Assembly (NCBI RefSeq): GCF_019635935.1
Contig: NZ_JAHBYN010000001.1
Location: 496,001 to 560,000, forward strand
Origin: Parvibaculum sp.
Lineage (GTDB): Bacteria; Pseudomonadota; Alphaproteobacteria; Parvibaculales; Parvibaculaceae
Direction: 5' to 3'
DNA: 64,000 nucleotides
The notes beneath the pieces were generated by a model. That model saw only the letters and a program-made list of their open reading frames with translations. It was not told the origin of the DNA and did not search any database. Position 1 is the first letter of the stretch. Each line of letters begins with the position of its first letter. Below are positions 1-9,574 of this stretch, piece after piece. The translations under genes were made by a program, and so were the position numbers.

Positions 1-1103
1 CTGCCGGTCCACTTGGCGGCCAGCGCATTCTTCACTTCGCCGATATAGCTCTCCATGTCGGCGATCTTGAGGCTGACATCGAAAGTGAACATCGGATAGG
101 TGTGCACCACCTGCCCCACATCGTCGCGCAGCGCCCACATCGCGTCGCGCTCGGCCTGGCTCTTGGCGATCACCGCGTCCGAAATCATGCCCTCTTCCAG
201 CGCCGCCATCATCGCCGCCTCGAAGCGCGCGCTGTCGGCTTCCTGGTCGCCGCCCAGCGACTCCACCAGCACATAATAGGGATGCCCATGCGCGATCACC
301 GGCCGCCCCTTGGCCGGTTCGCTGGTCACGAGCTTGTAGAAATCCTCCCACATCACCTCGAAGGCCGACAGCGCGCCGCCGAGCGCGCGCTCCATATGCC
401 GCAGGAACGCCGGCAACTGCGCGAAACTCTCGACCGCCACAAACCCCGTATCCTGCGACGCGGGTTTCGGCCGCAGCCTCAGCACCGCCCGCGTCACGAC
501 GCCGAGCGTCCCTTCCGAGCCGATGAACATCTGCTTGAGGTCGTATCCGGCATTGTTCTTGATGAGCTTGTTCATCGACGTCATCACCGTGCCGTCCGCC
601 AGCACGACTTCAAGTCCCAGCACCATGTCGCGCGTCATCCCGTAGCGGATCACGCGGTTGCCGCCGGCATTGGTGGAAATGTTTCCGCCGATGGTCGCCG
701 AGCCGCGCGCGCCGAGATCGAGCGGAAACATCAGCCCCTTGGCTTCCGCCGCCTCGCACACCGTCTGCAGCACACAACCCGCCTGCACGCTCATCGTGCC
801 GCCGGTCGCGTCGATTTCCTCGATCTTGTTCATGCGTTCGAGCGACAGCGCGATATGGCCTTGCGCCTCGCCGCCTTCGACAAGCCCGGTCTTGCCGCCC
901 CACGGCACCACACCCTCGCCCGCCGCATGGCAAATCTTCAGCGCCTTCGAAACTTCCTCCGTCGATGCGGGCCTGAGCACGGCCGCCGGCACGCCGAGCT
1001 TGCTCCAGCCGCCGACTGCCTTCTCCTCCGCATCCTTGCCCGTCAGCACGCCCTGATCGCCCAGCGCCGCCTTCAGCTTTGCAATGAGATCGTCCGATGC
1101 CAT
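1..1103 (-). CDS. FAD-linked oxidase, D-lactate/D-2-hydroxyacid dehydrogenase type (partial)
   Basis: The reading frame opens at an ATG (1101-1103, minus strand) and runs off the left edge, so about 367 residues are present and the C-terminus is missing. It reads as an FAD_binding_4 (PCMH-type) oxidoreductase: an N-terminal [11 protein letters not shown] stretch, then the flavin-binding [19 protein letters not shown] region and [16 protein letters not shown]. These are typical of GlcD, D-lactate and D-2-hydroxyglutarate dehydrogenases, which oxidise D-2-hydroxy acids and pass electrons on from FAD. The precise substrate cannot be told. It lies 63 bp downstream of glpK on the same strand and may be co-transcribed. 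Confidence 0.85.
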   Translation of the reverse strand, partial: MASDDLIAKLKAALGDQGVLTGKDAEEKAVGGWSKLGVPAAVLRPASTEEVSKALKICHAAGEGVVPWGGKTGLVEGGEAQGHIALSLERMNKIEEIDATGGTMSVQAGCVLQTVCEAAEAKGLMFPLDLGARGSATIGGNISTNAGGNRVIRYGMTRDMVLGLEVVLADGTVMTSMNKLIKNNAGYDLKQMFIGSEGTLGVVTRAVLRLRPKPASQDTGFVAVESFAQLPAFLRHMERALGGALSAFEVMWEDFYKLVTSEPAKGRPVIAHGHPYYVLVESLGGDQEADSARFEAAMMAALEEGMISDAVIAKSQAERDAMWALRDDVGQVVHTYPMFTFDVSLKIADMESYIGEVKNALAAKWTG

Positions 1104-1166
1104 GTCATCCTCCCGGGGATCATGTTCTTGTGCAGGACTATAGCGCGAAAGCGGCACCCGCGCGCC

Positions 1167-2669
<1,503 letters not shown>

Positions 2670-2780
2670 CGCCTCTCCCCCTTGATCCTCTGGACCGGGA
2701 GGCTACCCCGCTCCGTCACGCCGCAAAACCCCTCCCATTCAGGGGGCGAAATCCGACTGACCGGATGCTATATTCCGGTC

Positions 2781-3809
2781 ATGGACCTCGACCGCCCCCT
2801 TGCCGCCGCCTCATTGCCGATGATCGACCCCTTCGGGCGCGCGGTCACCTATCTGCGCGTCTCGGTGACGGATCGCTGCGACTTCCGCTGCGTCTACTGC
2901 ATGTCCGAGCACATGAACTTCCTGCCGAAGCCCGAATTGCTGACGCTGGAAGAGCTCGACCGCGTCTGCTCGGCCTTCGTCCACAAGGGCGTCTGCAAGC
3001 TCCGCCTCACCGGCGGCGAGCCGCTGGTTCGCCGCGACGTGATGACTCTCATCAAAAGTCTCGGCCGCCATCTCGAAACCGGCGCGCTCGACGAACTGAC
3101 GCTGACCACCAATGGCAGCCAGCTCGCGCGTCACGCCGCCGACCTCCATGCCGCCGGCATCCGCCGCATCAATGTCTCGCTCGACACGCTGAAGCCCGAT
3201 CTCTTCGCCGAAATCACCCGCTGGGGCCGCCTGCCCCAGGTGCTCGACGGCATCGAGGCGGCAAAACGCGCCGGCCTGAAAATCAAGATCAACACCGTGG
3301 CGCTGAAAGGCGTCAACGAAACGGAAATCCCGTCGCTCGTCGAATGGGCGCATGGGGAAGGCCACGACATCACGCTGATCGAAACCATGCCGATGGGCGA
3401 CATCGACGGCGACCGCACCGATCAATACCTGCCGCTCTCCGCCGTGCGCCGCACGCTTGCCGAACGCTGGACGCTCGACGAAATGGATTTCCGCACCGGC
3501 GGCCCGGCGCGCTATGTCCGCGTGAAGGAAACCGGCGGCAGGCTCGGCTTCATCACGCCGCTGACGCACAACTTCTGCGAAAGCTGCAACCGCGTCCGCC
3601 TCACCTGCACCGGCACATTATATATGTGTCTGGGTCAGGACGACGCCGCCGATCTCCGCGCCGCCGTCCGCGCAAGCGCCAGCGACGACATCCTCAATAC
3701 CGCCATCGATGAAGCGATCGGCCGCAAGCCGAAAGGCCACGACTTCATCATCGACCGCGACCACAACCGCCCCGCCGTCGCCCGCCACATGTCGCTGACC
3801 GGCGGTTGA
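2781..3809 (+). CDS. moaA: GTP 3',8-cyclase (molybdenum cofactor biosynthesis MoaA)
   Basis: 342 residues. A radical-SAM enzyme that converts GTP to 3',8-cyclo-GTP, the first step of molybdopterin synthesis. The N-terminal CDFRCVYCM motif supplies the SAM-bound 4Fe-4S cluster. A C-terminal [11 protein letters not shown]...YMC motif supplies the second cluster. The protein ends in the conserved Gly-Gly tail needed for activity. The ATG at 2781 follows only a weak ribosome site; an ATG at 2820 ([16 protein letters not shown]) is an alternative start. The frame is open far upstream, but that part is antisense to glpK and the FAD oxidase. Other moa genes are not in the window. Confidence 0.95.
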   Translation: MDLDRPLAAASLPMIDPFGRAVTYLRVSVTDRCDFRCVYCMSEHMNFLPKPELLTLEELDRVCSAFVHKGVCKLRLTGGEPLVRRDVMTLIKSLGRHLETGALDELTLTTNGSQLARHAADLHAAGIRRINVSLDTLKPDLFAEITRWGRLPQVLDGIEAAKRAGLKIKINTVALKGVNETEIPSLVEWAHGEGHDITLIETMPMGDIDGDRTDQYLPLSAVRRTLAERWTLDEMDFRTGGPARYVRVKETGGRLGFITPLTHNFCESCNRVRLTCTGTLYMCLGQDDAADLRAAVRASASDDILNTAIDEAIGRKPKGHDFIIDRDHNRPAVARHMSLTGG

Positions 3810-3812
3810 ACC

Positions 3813-4151
3813 TCACCCCTTCACCTGCCCCCGCGCCCACGTCAGATAATCTGTGTTCCCCGCAAGAATCGGCAGCACCAGCATCGCAGGCACCTCGTAA
3901 GGATGCAGTTCCCTGAGCCGCGCCATCGCTTCATCCACAAGCCCCGCCCGCGTCTTGATGAAACCCGCGACCTCCGCCTCGACCGTCACCTCACCGTCCC
4001 ATTCGTAAACGGAGCGGAGCCCTGGATAGATATTGACGCAGGCCGCAAGTTTTTCCGTCACCAGCACCCGGCTCAAGGCCTCTGCCGCCGCCATCGAAGG
4101 CAAGGTCGTGTAGATAAAGACGAATTCTCCTTCTTGCGTATCTCCGCCCAT
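3813..4151 (-). CDS. cutA: Divalent cation tolerance protein CutA
   Basis: 112 residues, the usual length of the CutA1 family, a small trimeric cytoplasmic protein linked to divalent-metal tolerance. Family landmarks are [20 protein letters not shown] at the N-terminus, [19 protein letters not shown] in the middle and [15 protein letters not shown] near the C-terminus. The start at 4151 is chosen because AAGGAGG lies 7 bp upstream; a longer frame upstream has no support. The gene converges on moaA with a 3-bp gap and diverges from nadK. Confidence 0.93.
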   Translation of the reverse strand: MGGDTQEGEFVFIYTTLPSMAAAEALSRVLVTEKLAACVNIYPGLRSVYEWDGEVTVEAEVAGFIKTRAGLVDEAMARLRELHPYEVPAMLVLPILAGNTDYLTWARGQVKG

Positions 4152-4207
4152 ATGCTTACCTCCTTGCGGCTCCGCCGCTATTATGCCGCCTGACAAGGGA
4201 AGCCGAG

Positions 4208-4975
4208 ATGAAATTCGAGAAGATCGCCTTCGTGGCGACCGACATGCCCGAGGCACAGGCGGCGCTGAAAACCTTGCGCGCGCGCTATGGCGACGTCGCA
4301 CCCGACAAGGCCGAGATCATCGTCGCGCTGGGTGGCGACGGGCTGATGCTGCAAACCCTGCACGACCACATGGACAGGCGCGTGCCCATCTACGGCATGA
4401 ACCGCGGCTCGGTCGGCTTCCTGATGAACGAATACCGCGACAACGATCTTCTGCAGCGCCTCGACGCCGCCGAACTCGCGACGCTCCACCCGCTGCGCAT
4501 GAAGGCGACGCTCGCAACCGGCGAAACCAGGGAAGCGCTCGCCATCAATGAAGTGGCGCTCTTCCGCGAAACCTATCAGGCGGCGAAGCTGCGCATCTCC
4601 ATCGACGGCAAGACGCGCATGGAGGAGCTTGTCTGCGACGGCGTGCTGGTCGCGACGCCGGCCGGCTCCACCGCCTACAATCTTTCGGCGCAGGGCCCCA
4701 TCGTCCCCATCGACGCGGCATTGCTGGCCTTGACGCCGATCAGCGCCTTCCGGCCCCGCCGCTGGCGTGGCGCGCTGCTCTCGCACCGCGCCCAGGTCCG
4801 CATCGAAATCCTCGAACACGGAAAACGCCCCGTCAGCGCCGTCGCCGACCACACCGAATTCCGCAACGTGCGCGACGTCGAAGTCGAGGAAGACGCATCG
4901 ATCGACTTGCTGATGCTTTTCGACGCCGACCACTCGCTCGACGAACGCATCCTGACCGAACAGTTCTTATACTGA
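4208..4975 (+). CDS. nadK: NAD kinase
   Basis: 255 residues. Phosphorylates NAD to NADP. The GGDG motif (residues 42-45, in LGGDGLML) and the nucleotide-binding INEVALFR and [17 protein letters not shown] blocks are intact. The length matches the short NadK form of Alphaproteobacteria. A purine-rich AAGGGAAG ribosome site precedes the ATG. It diverges from cutA across 56 bp. The transposon insertion begins only about 40 bp past the stop codon, so the gene is undamaged. Confidence 0.93.
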   Translation: MKFEKIAFVATDMPEAQAALKTLRARYGDVAPDKAEIIVALGGDGLMLQTLHDHMDRRVPIYGMNRGSVGFLMNEYRDNDLLQRLDAAELATLHPLRMKATLATGETREALAINEVALFRETYQAAKLRISIDGKTRMEELVCDGVLVATPAGSTAYNLSAQGPIVPIDAALLALTPISAFRPRRWRGALLSHRAQVRIEILEHGKRPVSAVADHTEFRNVRDVEVEEDASIDLLMLFDADHSLDERILTEQFLY

Positions 4976-4997
4976 ACTCTTGGCGGTTGCTTTTCTT

Positions 4998-5015
4998 CCC
5001 ACCCTCCCCTTGGGG
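4998..5015. repeat. Left part of an intergenic palindromic repeat split by the transposon
   Basis: The sequence CCCACCCTCCCCTTGGGG is the start of an intergenic repeat whose remainder lies at 7280-7317. Deleting the transposon together with one 8-bp duplicate restores a complete element of the same design as the copy at 16424-16480. The last 8 bp (5008-5015, CCTTGGGG) are the left target-site duplication. Confidence 0.75.
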
Positions 5016-5040
5016 GGGAATTATATACTTGACGTACCAA
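5016..5040 (+). repeat. Left terminal inverted repeat of the IS1595-type element
   Basis: 25 bp ending in TGACGTACCAA. It pairs with 7247-7271 with six mismatches, all between the outer GGGA and the inner 11-bp block. The target duplication CCTTGGGG abuts it on the left. Confidence 0.8.
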
Positions 5041-5077
5041 CCTTGATTCCCTACATTTGGGGTCAAGGAGATACACC

Positions 5078-6016
5078 ATGCTTGAACTCACGAACCCCAT
5101 CTACACCGACGCCGACAAAGCCCGCCAGCATCTGGAAAGCATCCAGTGGCCGGAAGGCCCGGTTTGCCCGCATTGCGGCAACTGCGATGGTGAGCGCATC
5201 ACGAAGCTTGAAGGCAAGAGCACCCGCCCCGGCGTCCACAAGTGCAAGGAATGCCGCAAGCCCTTCACCGTGACCGTTGGCACCGTCTTTGAGCGTTCCA
5301 AGATACCGCTCAACAAATGGGTTCTGGCCGCTCACCTTATGGCCGCGAGCAAGAAGGGCATCAGCGCCCATCAATTGCACCGCATGTTGGGCATCACCTA
5401 CAAAAGCGCGTGGTTCATGGCCCACCGCATCCGCGAAGCCATGCGCGACGACAAGGCGTCCGGCCCGATGGGCGGCGAAGGCAAGTTTGTGGAAGCCGAC
5501 GAAACCTATATCGGCGGCAAAGAAACCAACAAGCACCGCTCCAAGCGCAACAGCAAGAACATTGGCGGCATGGGCAAGGAAATCGTGTTCTCCCTAGTGG
5601 AGCGCAATGGCCGCGTCCGCTCGCATCATGTGCCGAGTGTTACCGCCAAGACGCTGCGTCCTATCCTTGTCGCTCAACTGGACGCCAAGACGTTCCTTAT
5701 GACCGACGACGCGGGCCAGTACCGCCACATGCACAAGGACTTCGCCCATGAAACCGTGAACCACGGCATTGGGGAGTATGTGCGCGGTGACGCTCACACA
5801 AATACGGTTGAAGGCTATTTCTCGGTTCTCAAGCGCGGAATTGTGGGCACGTTCCATCACGTCTCGCAGCAGCACTTGAAGCGTTATTTGGCCGAATTTG
5901 ATTTCCGTCATAACGAGCGCGAAGCCCTTGGCGTCAATGACACCATGCGCGCCCAAGCCGTTCTCGCCGGTATCCGTGGCAAGCGTCTCACCTATCGGCG
6001 GACTGGTAACGCCTGA
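5078..6016 (+). CDS. IS1595-family transposase
   Basis: 312 residues. The N-terminal zinc ribbon shows two CxxC pairs (CPHCGNC and HKCKECRKPF). The DDE-type catalytic domain (ISXO2-like) has its first Asp in VEADETYIGG, the second in LMTDDAGQY and the third acidic region in HTNTVEGYFSVLKRG. The start at 5078 is chosen because AAGGAG lies 7 bp upstream; an in-frame TTG at 5057 has none. Full length with no frameshift, so probably functional. The C-terminus is basic (GKRLTYRRTG). It transposes the element bounded by 5016 and 7271. Confidence 0.93.
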   Translation: MLELTNPIYTDADKARQHLESIQWPEGPVCPHCGNCDGERITKLEGKSTRPGVHKCKECRKPFTVTVGTVFERSKIPLNKWVLAAHLMAASKKGISAHQLHRMLGITYKSAWFMAHRIREAMRDDKASGPMGGEGKFVEADETYIGGKETNKHRSKRNSKNIGGMGKEIVFSLVERNGRVRSHHVPSVTAKTLRPILVAQLDAKTFLMTDDAGQYRHMHKDFAHETVNHGIGEYVRGDAHTNTVEGYFSVLKRGIVGTFHHVSQQHLKRYLAEFDFRHNEREALGVNDTMRAQAVLAGIRGKRLTYRRTGNA

Positions 6017-6081
6017 TATTCAGGCCCAAGCCGTGCGCTTCATGCGCTGGCGTCGCTGGCGCAGCAAAAAAGAGGGGAAGA

Positions 6082-6450
6082 ATGATGGAAGATGAGCCAA
6101 CGCCAGAATACAGGCGCGTCTTCAAGATTCTCTTTTATTCACGCGATGACCCTGAAACAGTAGGTGCAATTTTGAAAGGCGACGCCATCGAGCACGAAGG
6201 CCGTCTTTGGTTTGTTCCCATGTGGTACGACTCAAAAGAAGAAGCATGGTCAGTACCACTGCGCCTAGTGTGCCTATCGACACCTGAGATTGTCGTGTGC
6301 CTTCAGAAGCTGGTTGATGATCCGAAGGCAGATTTTCTTCTAAACTACCCAATACCCATAGCCGATCTTTCGAAAGAAACCGCACCTGAAAAAAGCAGCG
6401 AATTCTTGGTGATTGAGCGACCACCACTGAAGATTTTGAAAGCACACTAG
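6082..6450 (+). CDS. Hypothetical transposon passenger protein, 122 aa
   Basis: I do not recognise this protein. It begins at an ATG preceded by GAGGGG, 65 bp after the transposase stop and on the same strand, so it may be read from the transposase transcript. It is soluble-looking with no signal or membrane segment, rich in Glu, Pro and Lys, with a central GRLWFVPMWYDS stretch. Base composition is clearly more AT-rich than the flanking chromosome, consistent with arrival on the mobile element. Confidence 0.6.
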   Translation: MMEDEPTPEYRRVFKILFYSRDDPETVGAILKGDAIEHEGRLWFVPMWYDSKEEAWSVPLRLVCLSTPEIVVCLQKLVDDPKADFLLNYPIPIADLSKETAPEKSSEFLVIERPPLKILKAH

Positions 6451-6467
6451 GCATTGGTGCTGCCCGC

Positions 6468-6611
6468 TCAATCGGCGGGCTTCCCCTTCTTCGGTTTGCG
6501 TTTGGGCTTTGTCTTGCCCTTTGGTTCAGCCTCTTTCGGTTGAGGCGGCGTCTTGAGTAGACGGCGCAGTATTTCGTCGCCTTGGTCTTTTTTGCTGTCG
6601 GATGTAGCCAT
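6468..6611 (-). CDS. Small Lys/Pro-rich protein, 47 aa (transposon passenger)
   Basis: Encodes a 47-residue protein whose first half is DEILRRLLKTPPQPK and whose second half is a run of Lys, Pro and Gly ending KGKPAD. The DEILRRLLKTPP type of sequence resembles short conserved hypothetical proteins I have seen in Alphaproteobacteria, which is why I prefer this frame to a chance one. The start ATG (6609-6611) overlaps the start ATG of the divergent 170-aa gene (6610-6612) within a single CCATGG. No strong ribosome site is visible. Function unknown; the basic tail would allow nucleic-acid or acidic-partner binding. Confidence 0.5.
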   Translation of the reverse strand: MATSDSKKDQGDEILRRLLKTPPQPKEAEPKGKTKPKRKPKKGKPAD

Positions 6612-7122
6612 GGATGAACCTAATGCCCCGCCTTTTTTGCCGCCGCATATGTTGCAAGCCATCGGCAACTTAGCTGCTTATTGGGCGTACCTTGAATCTG
6701 CTGTTGAGATAGCAATCTGGACATTGCTTGGAGTTCCTCGCAGTAAGGGGGCAGCAATCACTACCCACATGGGAATAGTGTCTAGGTGCGACGCTCTAAG
6801 AACTCTCGTCTCATCTGAGTTTTCCGACAATCAAGCTTTGATTGATGAGATCAACAACCTTGTATCCCGCATCGGCACAGCAAGAATAATGAGAAACAAT
6901 ATAGTTCACGCCTTCTGGAAACACACACCGGAGGGGCAAGAAGCTGCCGCCCTGAAAATTTCTGCCAGAGGAAAGTTCAAGCAGACCAGCGTAAGTTATA
7001 GTCTCGAAGATATTGTGGCATCAACGAACACAACTTTTGACCTCACTAGCGAGATTCATGCGTTTCTAGAAGTTGTCTTTCCTGACGAAAAGTTTCCATG
7101 GCCACATACAAGCGGCGAATAA
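6610..7122 (+). CDS. HEPN-like hypothetical protein, 170 aa (transposon passenger)
   Basis: A predicted all-helical protein. Residues 20-45 form a helix containing AYWAYLESAVEIAIWTLLG, and residues 93-103 hold RIMRNNIVHAF. The R95-N-N-I-V-H100 string fits the Rx4-6H motif that defines HEPN ribonuclease and nucleotide-binding domains, and the preceding helix with conserved E and W is also common there. This is motif reading only. The start at 6610 is favoured because the longer frame opens with a TTG. Its coding strand starts head-to-head with the 47-aa gene and its 3' end overlaps the convergent 70-aa gene by 77 bp. Confidence 0.6.
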   Translation: MDEPNAPPFLPPHMLQAIGNLAAYWAYLESAVEIAIWTLLGVPRSKGAAITTHMGIVSRCDALRTLVSSEFSDNQALIDEINNLVSRIGTARIMRNNIVHAFWKHTPEGQEAAALKISARGKFKQTSVSYSLEDIVASTNTTFDLTSEIHAFLEVVFPDEKFPWPHTSGE

Positions 7123-7258
7123 GATCAAACGGTACTGGCGGGACTTCATAACCCCCGTCACCGGCCCAATCTTCATAAACCGAAAGACCAACATTAAGCA
7201 TTTCGCGGGTGACTTCGATTTCAGGGGCGAGTGATTCGCATTTATCTTGGTACGTCAT
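7046..7258 (-). CDS. Hypothetical small acidic protein, 70 aa, start codon inside the transposon end
   Basis: Starts at ATG 7256-7258, and the first codons (MTYQ) are read from the conserved TGACGTACCAA block of the right terminal inverted repeat. AGGGGGAG in the flanking target repeat lies upstream and could act as ribosome site. The protein contains SVYEDWAGDGGYEVPPVPFD followed by a helix LIRRLYVAMETFR, a layout seen in short uncharacterised proteobacterial proteins. No known function. It overlaps the 3' end of the HEPN-like gene by 77 bp on the other strand. Confidence 0.5.
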   Translation of the reverse strand: MTYQDKCESLAPEIEVTREMLNVGLSVYEDWAGDGGYEVPPVPFDLIRRLYVAMETFRQERQLLETHESR

Positions 7259-7271
7259 CTCTACTACTCCC
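7247..7271 (-). repeat. Right terminal inverted repeat of the IS1595-type element
   Basis: Inverted match to 5016-5040, with identical GGG tips and an identical TGACGTACCAA inner block. CCTTGGGG follows at 7272-7279 as the right target duplication. Confidence 0.8.
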
Positions 7272-7317
7272 CCTTGGGGGAGGGTCAAAATTTGCAAAGC
7301 AAATTTTGGGGAGGGGT
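7272..7317. repeat. Right part of the transposon-split intergenic repeat
   Basis: After the duplicated CCTTGGGG comes GAGGGT, then a 9-bp hairpin AAAATTTGC-AAA-GCAAATTTT (7287-7307), then GGGGAGGGG. Joined to 4998-5015 it gives a complete repeat with the layout of the 16424-16480 copy but a different central palindrome. Confidence 0.75.
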
Positions 7318-7367
7318 AAGCGTGGAACTTCAGCGCATAACCGGCAACACACGCGCAGCCGCCGTGC

Positions 7368-8186
7368 CTAGGCCTTCGGCTTCGCCACGTTCGCCACCGC
7401 TTCCAGCGGCTCTTCCGTCACCGGATAGCCCGCTTCCGCCGGTATGCGCAGCACGGGCTTGCCCGCCTCGTTTTTGGTGACCACCGGTTCGACCGTCACG
7501 ACGGGTTTGCCCCGCGCCGCCTCGATCGCCGCCGTGACATTCGGGCTGTAGCCGAGCTTCGCCACATTCATCCGTGTCGGGAAGATGATGGTGCGCGTCC
7601 CGGCATCTGCCTCCCGCAACGCCACGTCGGGGCGGATCCACACCGAATCGACTGACTCGTAGCCGTCATGCACTGCGAGGTGATCCTCCGGCGCCGCCGC
7701 GAGATAGAACCGCGTGTCGAAACGCTTCGGCATCATGTTGGGCGTGATCCAGTGCGCGAACGGCGTCAGCATGTCGCCGGCGAGCCGCAATCCTTCCCGC
7801 TCCAGAAAATCGGCAATGCCGATCTCGCCCTTGTTCAACGGATCGCGATAGGGATCGAGCGCCTTCAGCCGCGCCGCATCCACCACCCGCCCCGTGCGTT
7901 CCTCGCGCGCCAGCAGCACCGCCGATTCCTCGAAAGCCTCGCGGATTGCCGCCACCCGCATCGAAAATTCCCAGTCGTCGAGACCCTCCGCGCCGTCGAC
8001 ACGCCCGCGCACGCCTTCCGCACGGTCCAGCGCATCCACCTTGCCGCCCGGAAAAACCAGCGCGCCGGAAGCGAAATCGATCTGGTGATGGCGCACCACC
8101 ATGAACACCTCGATGCCCTCCGCGCCGTCGCGCACAAGCAGGATCGTCGCCGCCGGAATCAGCGCATCTGTCGCCGGTTTGGTCAT
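7368..8186 (-). CDS. NUDIX hydrolase
   Basis: 272 residues. Hydrolyses a nucleoside diphosphate linked to another moiety. The Nudix box is present in an interrupted form: GGKVDALD follows VFPGG, and REAFEESAVLL is the metal-binding REXXEE segment after a long insert, as in the NUDT19-like (CoA diphosphatase-type) subfamily. The start at 8186 has a purine-rich GGGAGAGCGAGA upstream. Substrate unproven; acyl-CoA or CoA would fit the many CoA enzymes nearby. Single gene, divergent from the EAL-domain gene. Confidence 0.85.
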   Translation of the reverse strand: MTKPATDALIPAATILLVRDGAEGIEVFMVVRHHQIDFASGALVFPGGKVDALDRAEGVRGRVDGAEGLDDWEFSMRVAAIREAFEESAVLLAREERTGRVVDAARLKALDPYRDPLNKGEIGIADFLEREGLRLAGDMLTPFAHWITPNMMPKRFDTRFYLAAAPEDHLAVHDGYESVDSVWIRPDVALREADAGTRTIIFPTRMNVAKLGYSPNVTAAIEAARGKPVVTVEPVVTKNEAGKPVLRIPAEAGYPVTEEPLEAVANVAKPKA

Positions 8187-8332
8187 TCTCGCTCTCCCGT
8201 TCGCTCCAATTCGAAGCATTGTTTTTATCGTTTGGCGACGTTGTCCGCCGCTTCTGCCGGCCGGTTAAGCGCTCGTAAACCCGCCCCCGCCAGTCTGGAC
8301 CCATCGCAGAATGCGTGTCGTCCGGGATCAAG

Positions 8333-9574
8333 ATGTACAGCAGTTCCTTTCGCCTGACCAACCGCGACATCGACCTCGCCTTCGAGGCCCGCCACCTGTT
8401 TCTGGTCTGCCAGCCGAAAATTGCGCTCGCCACCGGCGAAGGTCTGGGCGCCGAAGCCTATATCCGCTGGAACCATCCGGACTACGGTCTGCTGCCGCCG
8501 GGCCTCTTCCTCTCCTTCTTCGAACGCCGCGAACGCAGCGGCGAGTTGACGCGTTACGTTGCGTCAGCCGCGGCCGATGTGCTGGCCGAATGGACGGCAG
8601 CAGCCGGCGCCGAAAAATCCGCATGGCCGCTGTCGATCAATCTCGGCGCCGCCGACCTTGCCGACAAACGCCTCCCCGGCGATCTCGACGGCATTCTCGG
8701 CGAACGCGGCCTCGACCCCGCGCGCCTGATCCTCGAAGTGCCCGAAGGCGCCTTCGTTCGCCACGGCGAGGCCGCCGCCCAAATAATCGGCGAGCTGCGC
8801 CGCCTCGGCTTCCGCACCGCGCTCGACGGCGGCGGCGCCGTCATCGTCCCCGACGAGCTCTTGAGTCGCGACTGCTTCGATGAAGTGAAAATCGGCGGCG
8901 CGGCGATCATCCAGTTCGCGAGCCGCCTGCGTCATGCCGGCCTCGGCTTTGTCGGCCGCCGCGTCGCGCTCGCCGCCGCGCGCGGCCTTGAGGCAACCGC
9001 CGTCGGCGTCGAGGACGCAACGACGCTCGCGGCTCTCCCCGCGCTCGGCTTCACCGCCGCGCAGGGCGCGCATATCTGCCGGCCGCTCGCGCCGGCCGAC
9101 CTCACCGGCTGGACCGCGCCGCCGCGCAATGTTGATGTCGAAATCGGCGAGACGCTGGAAACAGCGATCGAACATGCGGACGACACGGAAAACGACGTGC
9201 TTCTCCTCACCGATCCGGTCGAAGACGATGAACCCGGCGAAACGCCCGCGCTGCAAGCAGCGCCGCTCGAAGAACCCGTCCTCTGTCTCTCATGGGAGGA
9301 AGTCGACTTTCACGTGCCCGGCGAGGAAGTGCGCGGCGTTGCCTGGCGTCTCGACCGCGTCTGTCTTTCGCCCGACCGCTGGCTGGTGGCGCTGATCCGC
9401 AAGCCCCGCCGCCTCGCCCACATGCGCAAACCGGAACCCGCGAAGAAGTCGCCGCCGATCCGGGCCGAACGGCAGGCAAAGCCCGCACCGCGTCCGCGCA
9501 ACATCCGCCGCCCGCGCGCGCCGTCGGCGCTCGTCACCCGCCCGAGCCTCGTCCAGCTCGCGCTCGGTTTCTAG
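8333..9574 (+). CDS. Degenerate EAL-domain protein (probably inactive c-di-GMP phosphodiesterase fold)
   Basis: About 413 residues. Residues 20-250 follow the EAL fold: [18 protein letters not shown] (for EALxRWxHP), [30 protein letters not shown] and [15 protein letters not shown]. Several metal and catalytic positions are changed. DDFGTG reads ALDGGGAV, the Asp of KID is Gly, and AEGVE reads AVGVE. Catalysis is therefore unlikely; a c-di-GMP sensing or protein-docking role is more plausible. The C-terminal third is an acidic linker followed by an Arg/Pro-rich basic tail. An in-frame GTG at 8315 is an alternative start. Its stop overlaps the stop of the convergent thiolase in CTAG. Confidence 0.8.
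   Translation: MYSSSFRLTNRDIDLAFEARHLFLVCQPKIALATGEGLGAEAYIRWNHPDYGLLPPGLFLSFFERRERSGELTRYVASAAADVLAEWTAAAGAEKSAWPLSINLGAADLADKRLPGDLDGILGERGLDPARLILEVPEGAFVRHGEAAAQIIGELRRLGFRTALDGGGAVIVPDELLSRDCFDEVKIGGAAIIQFASRLRHAGLGFVGRRVALAAARGLEATAVGVEDATTLAALPALGFTAAQGAHICRPLAPADLTGWTAPPRNVDVEIGETLETAIEHADDTENDVLLLTDPVEDDEPGETPALQAAPLEEPVLCLSWEEVDFHVPGEEVRGVAWRLDRVCLSPDRWLVALIRKPRRLAHMRKPEPAKKSPPIRAERQAKPAPRPRNIRRPRAPSALVTRPSLVQLALGF

Larger units (their letters stand above)
5016..7271 (+). mobile_element. IS1595-family transposon with passenger genes, 2256 bp
   Basis: Both ends are defined. The left end starts GGGA at 5016 and the right end, read inward on the minus strand, starts GGGA at 7271. Both carry TGACGTACCAA at the same distance from the tip (5030-5040 and 7247-7257), and 19 of the first 25 positions match. 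CCTTGGGG is duplicated directly outside each end (5008-5015 and 7272-7279). Eight base pairs is the duplication length known for IS1595. The cargo is the transposase plus up to four small genes of visibly lower GC than the chromosome. The family is known to include passenger-carrying members. The precise duplication and restorable target suggest a fairly recent insertion. Confidence 0.85.

Noticed and set aside
5016-7271. Composite transposon with two IS copies
   Set aside because: Only one transposase and one pair of ends are present; it is a single IS1595-type unit with passenger genes.
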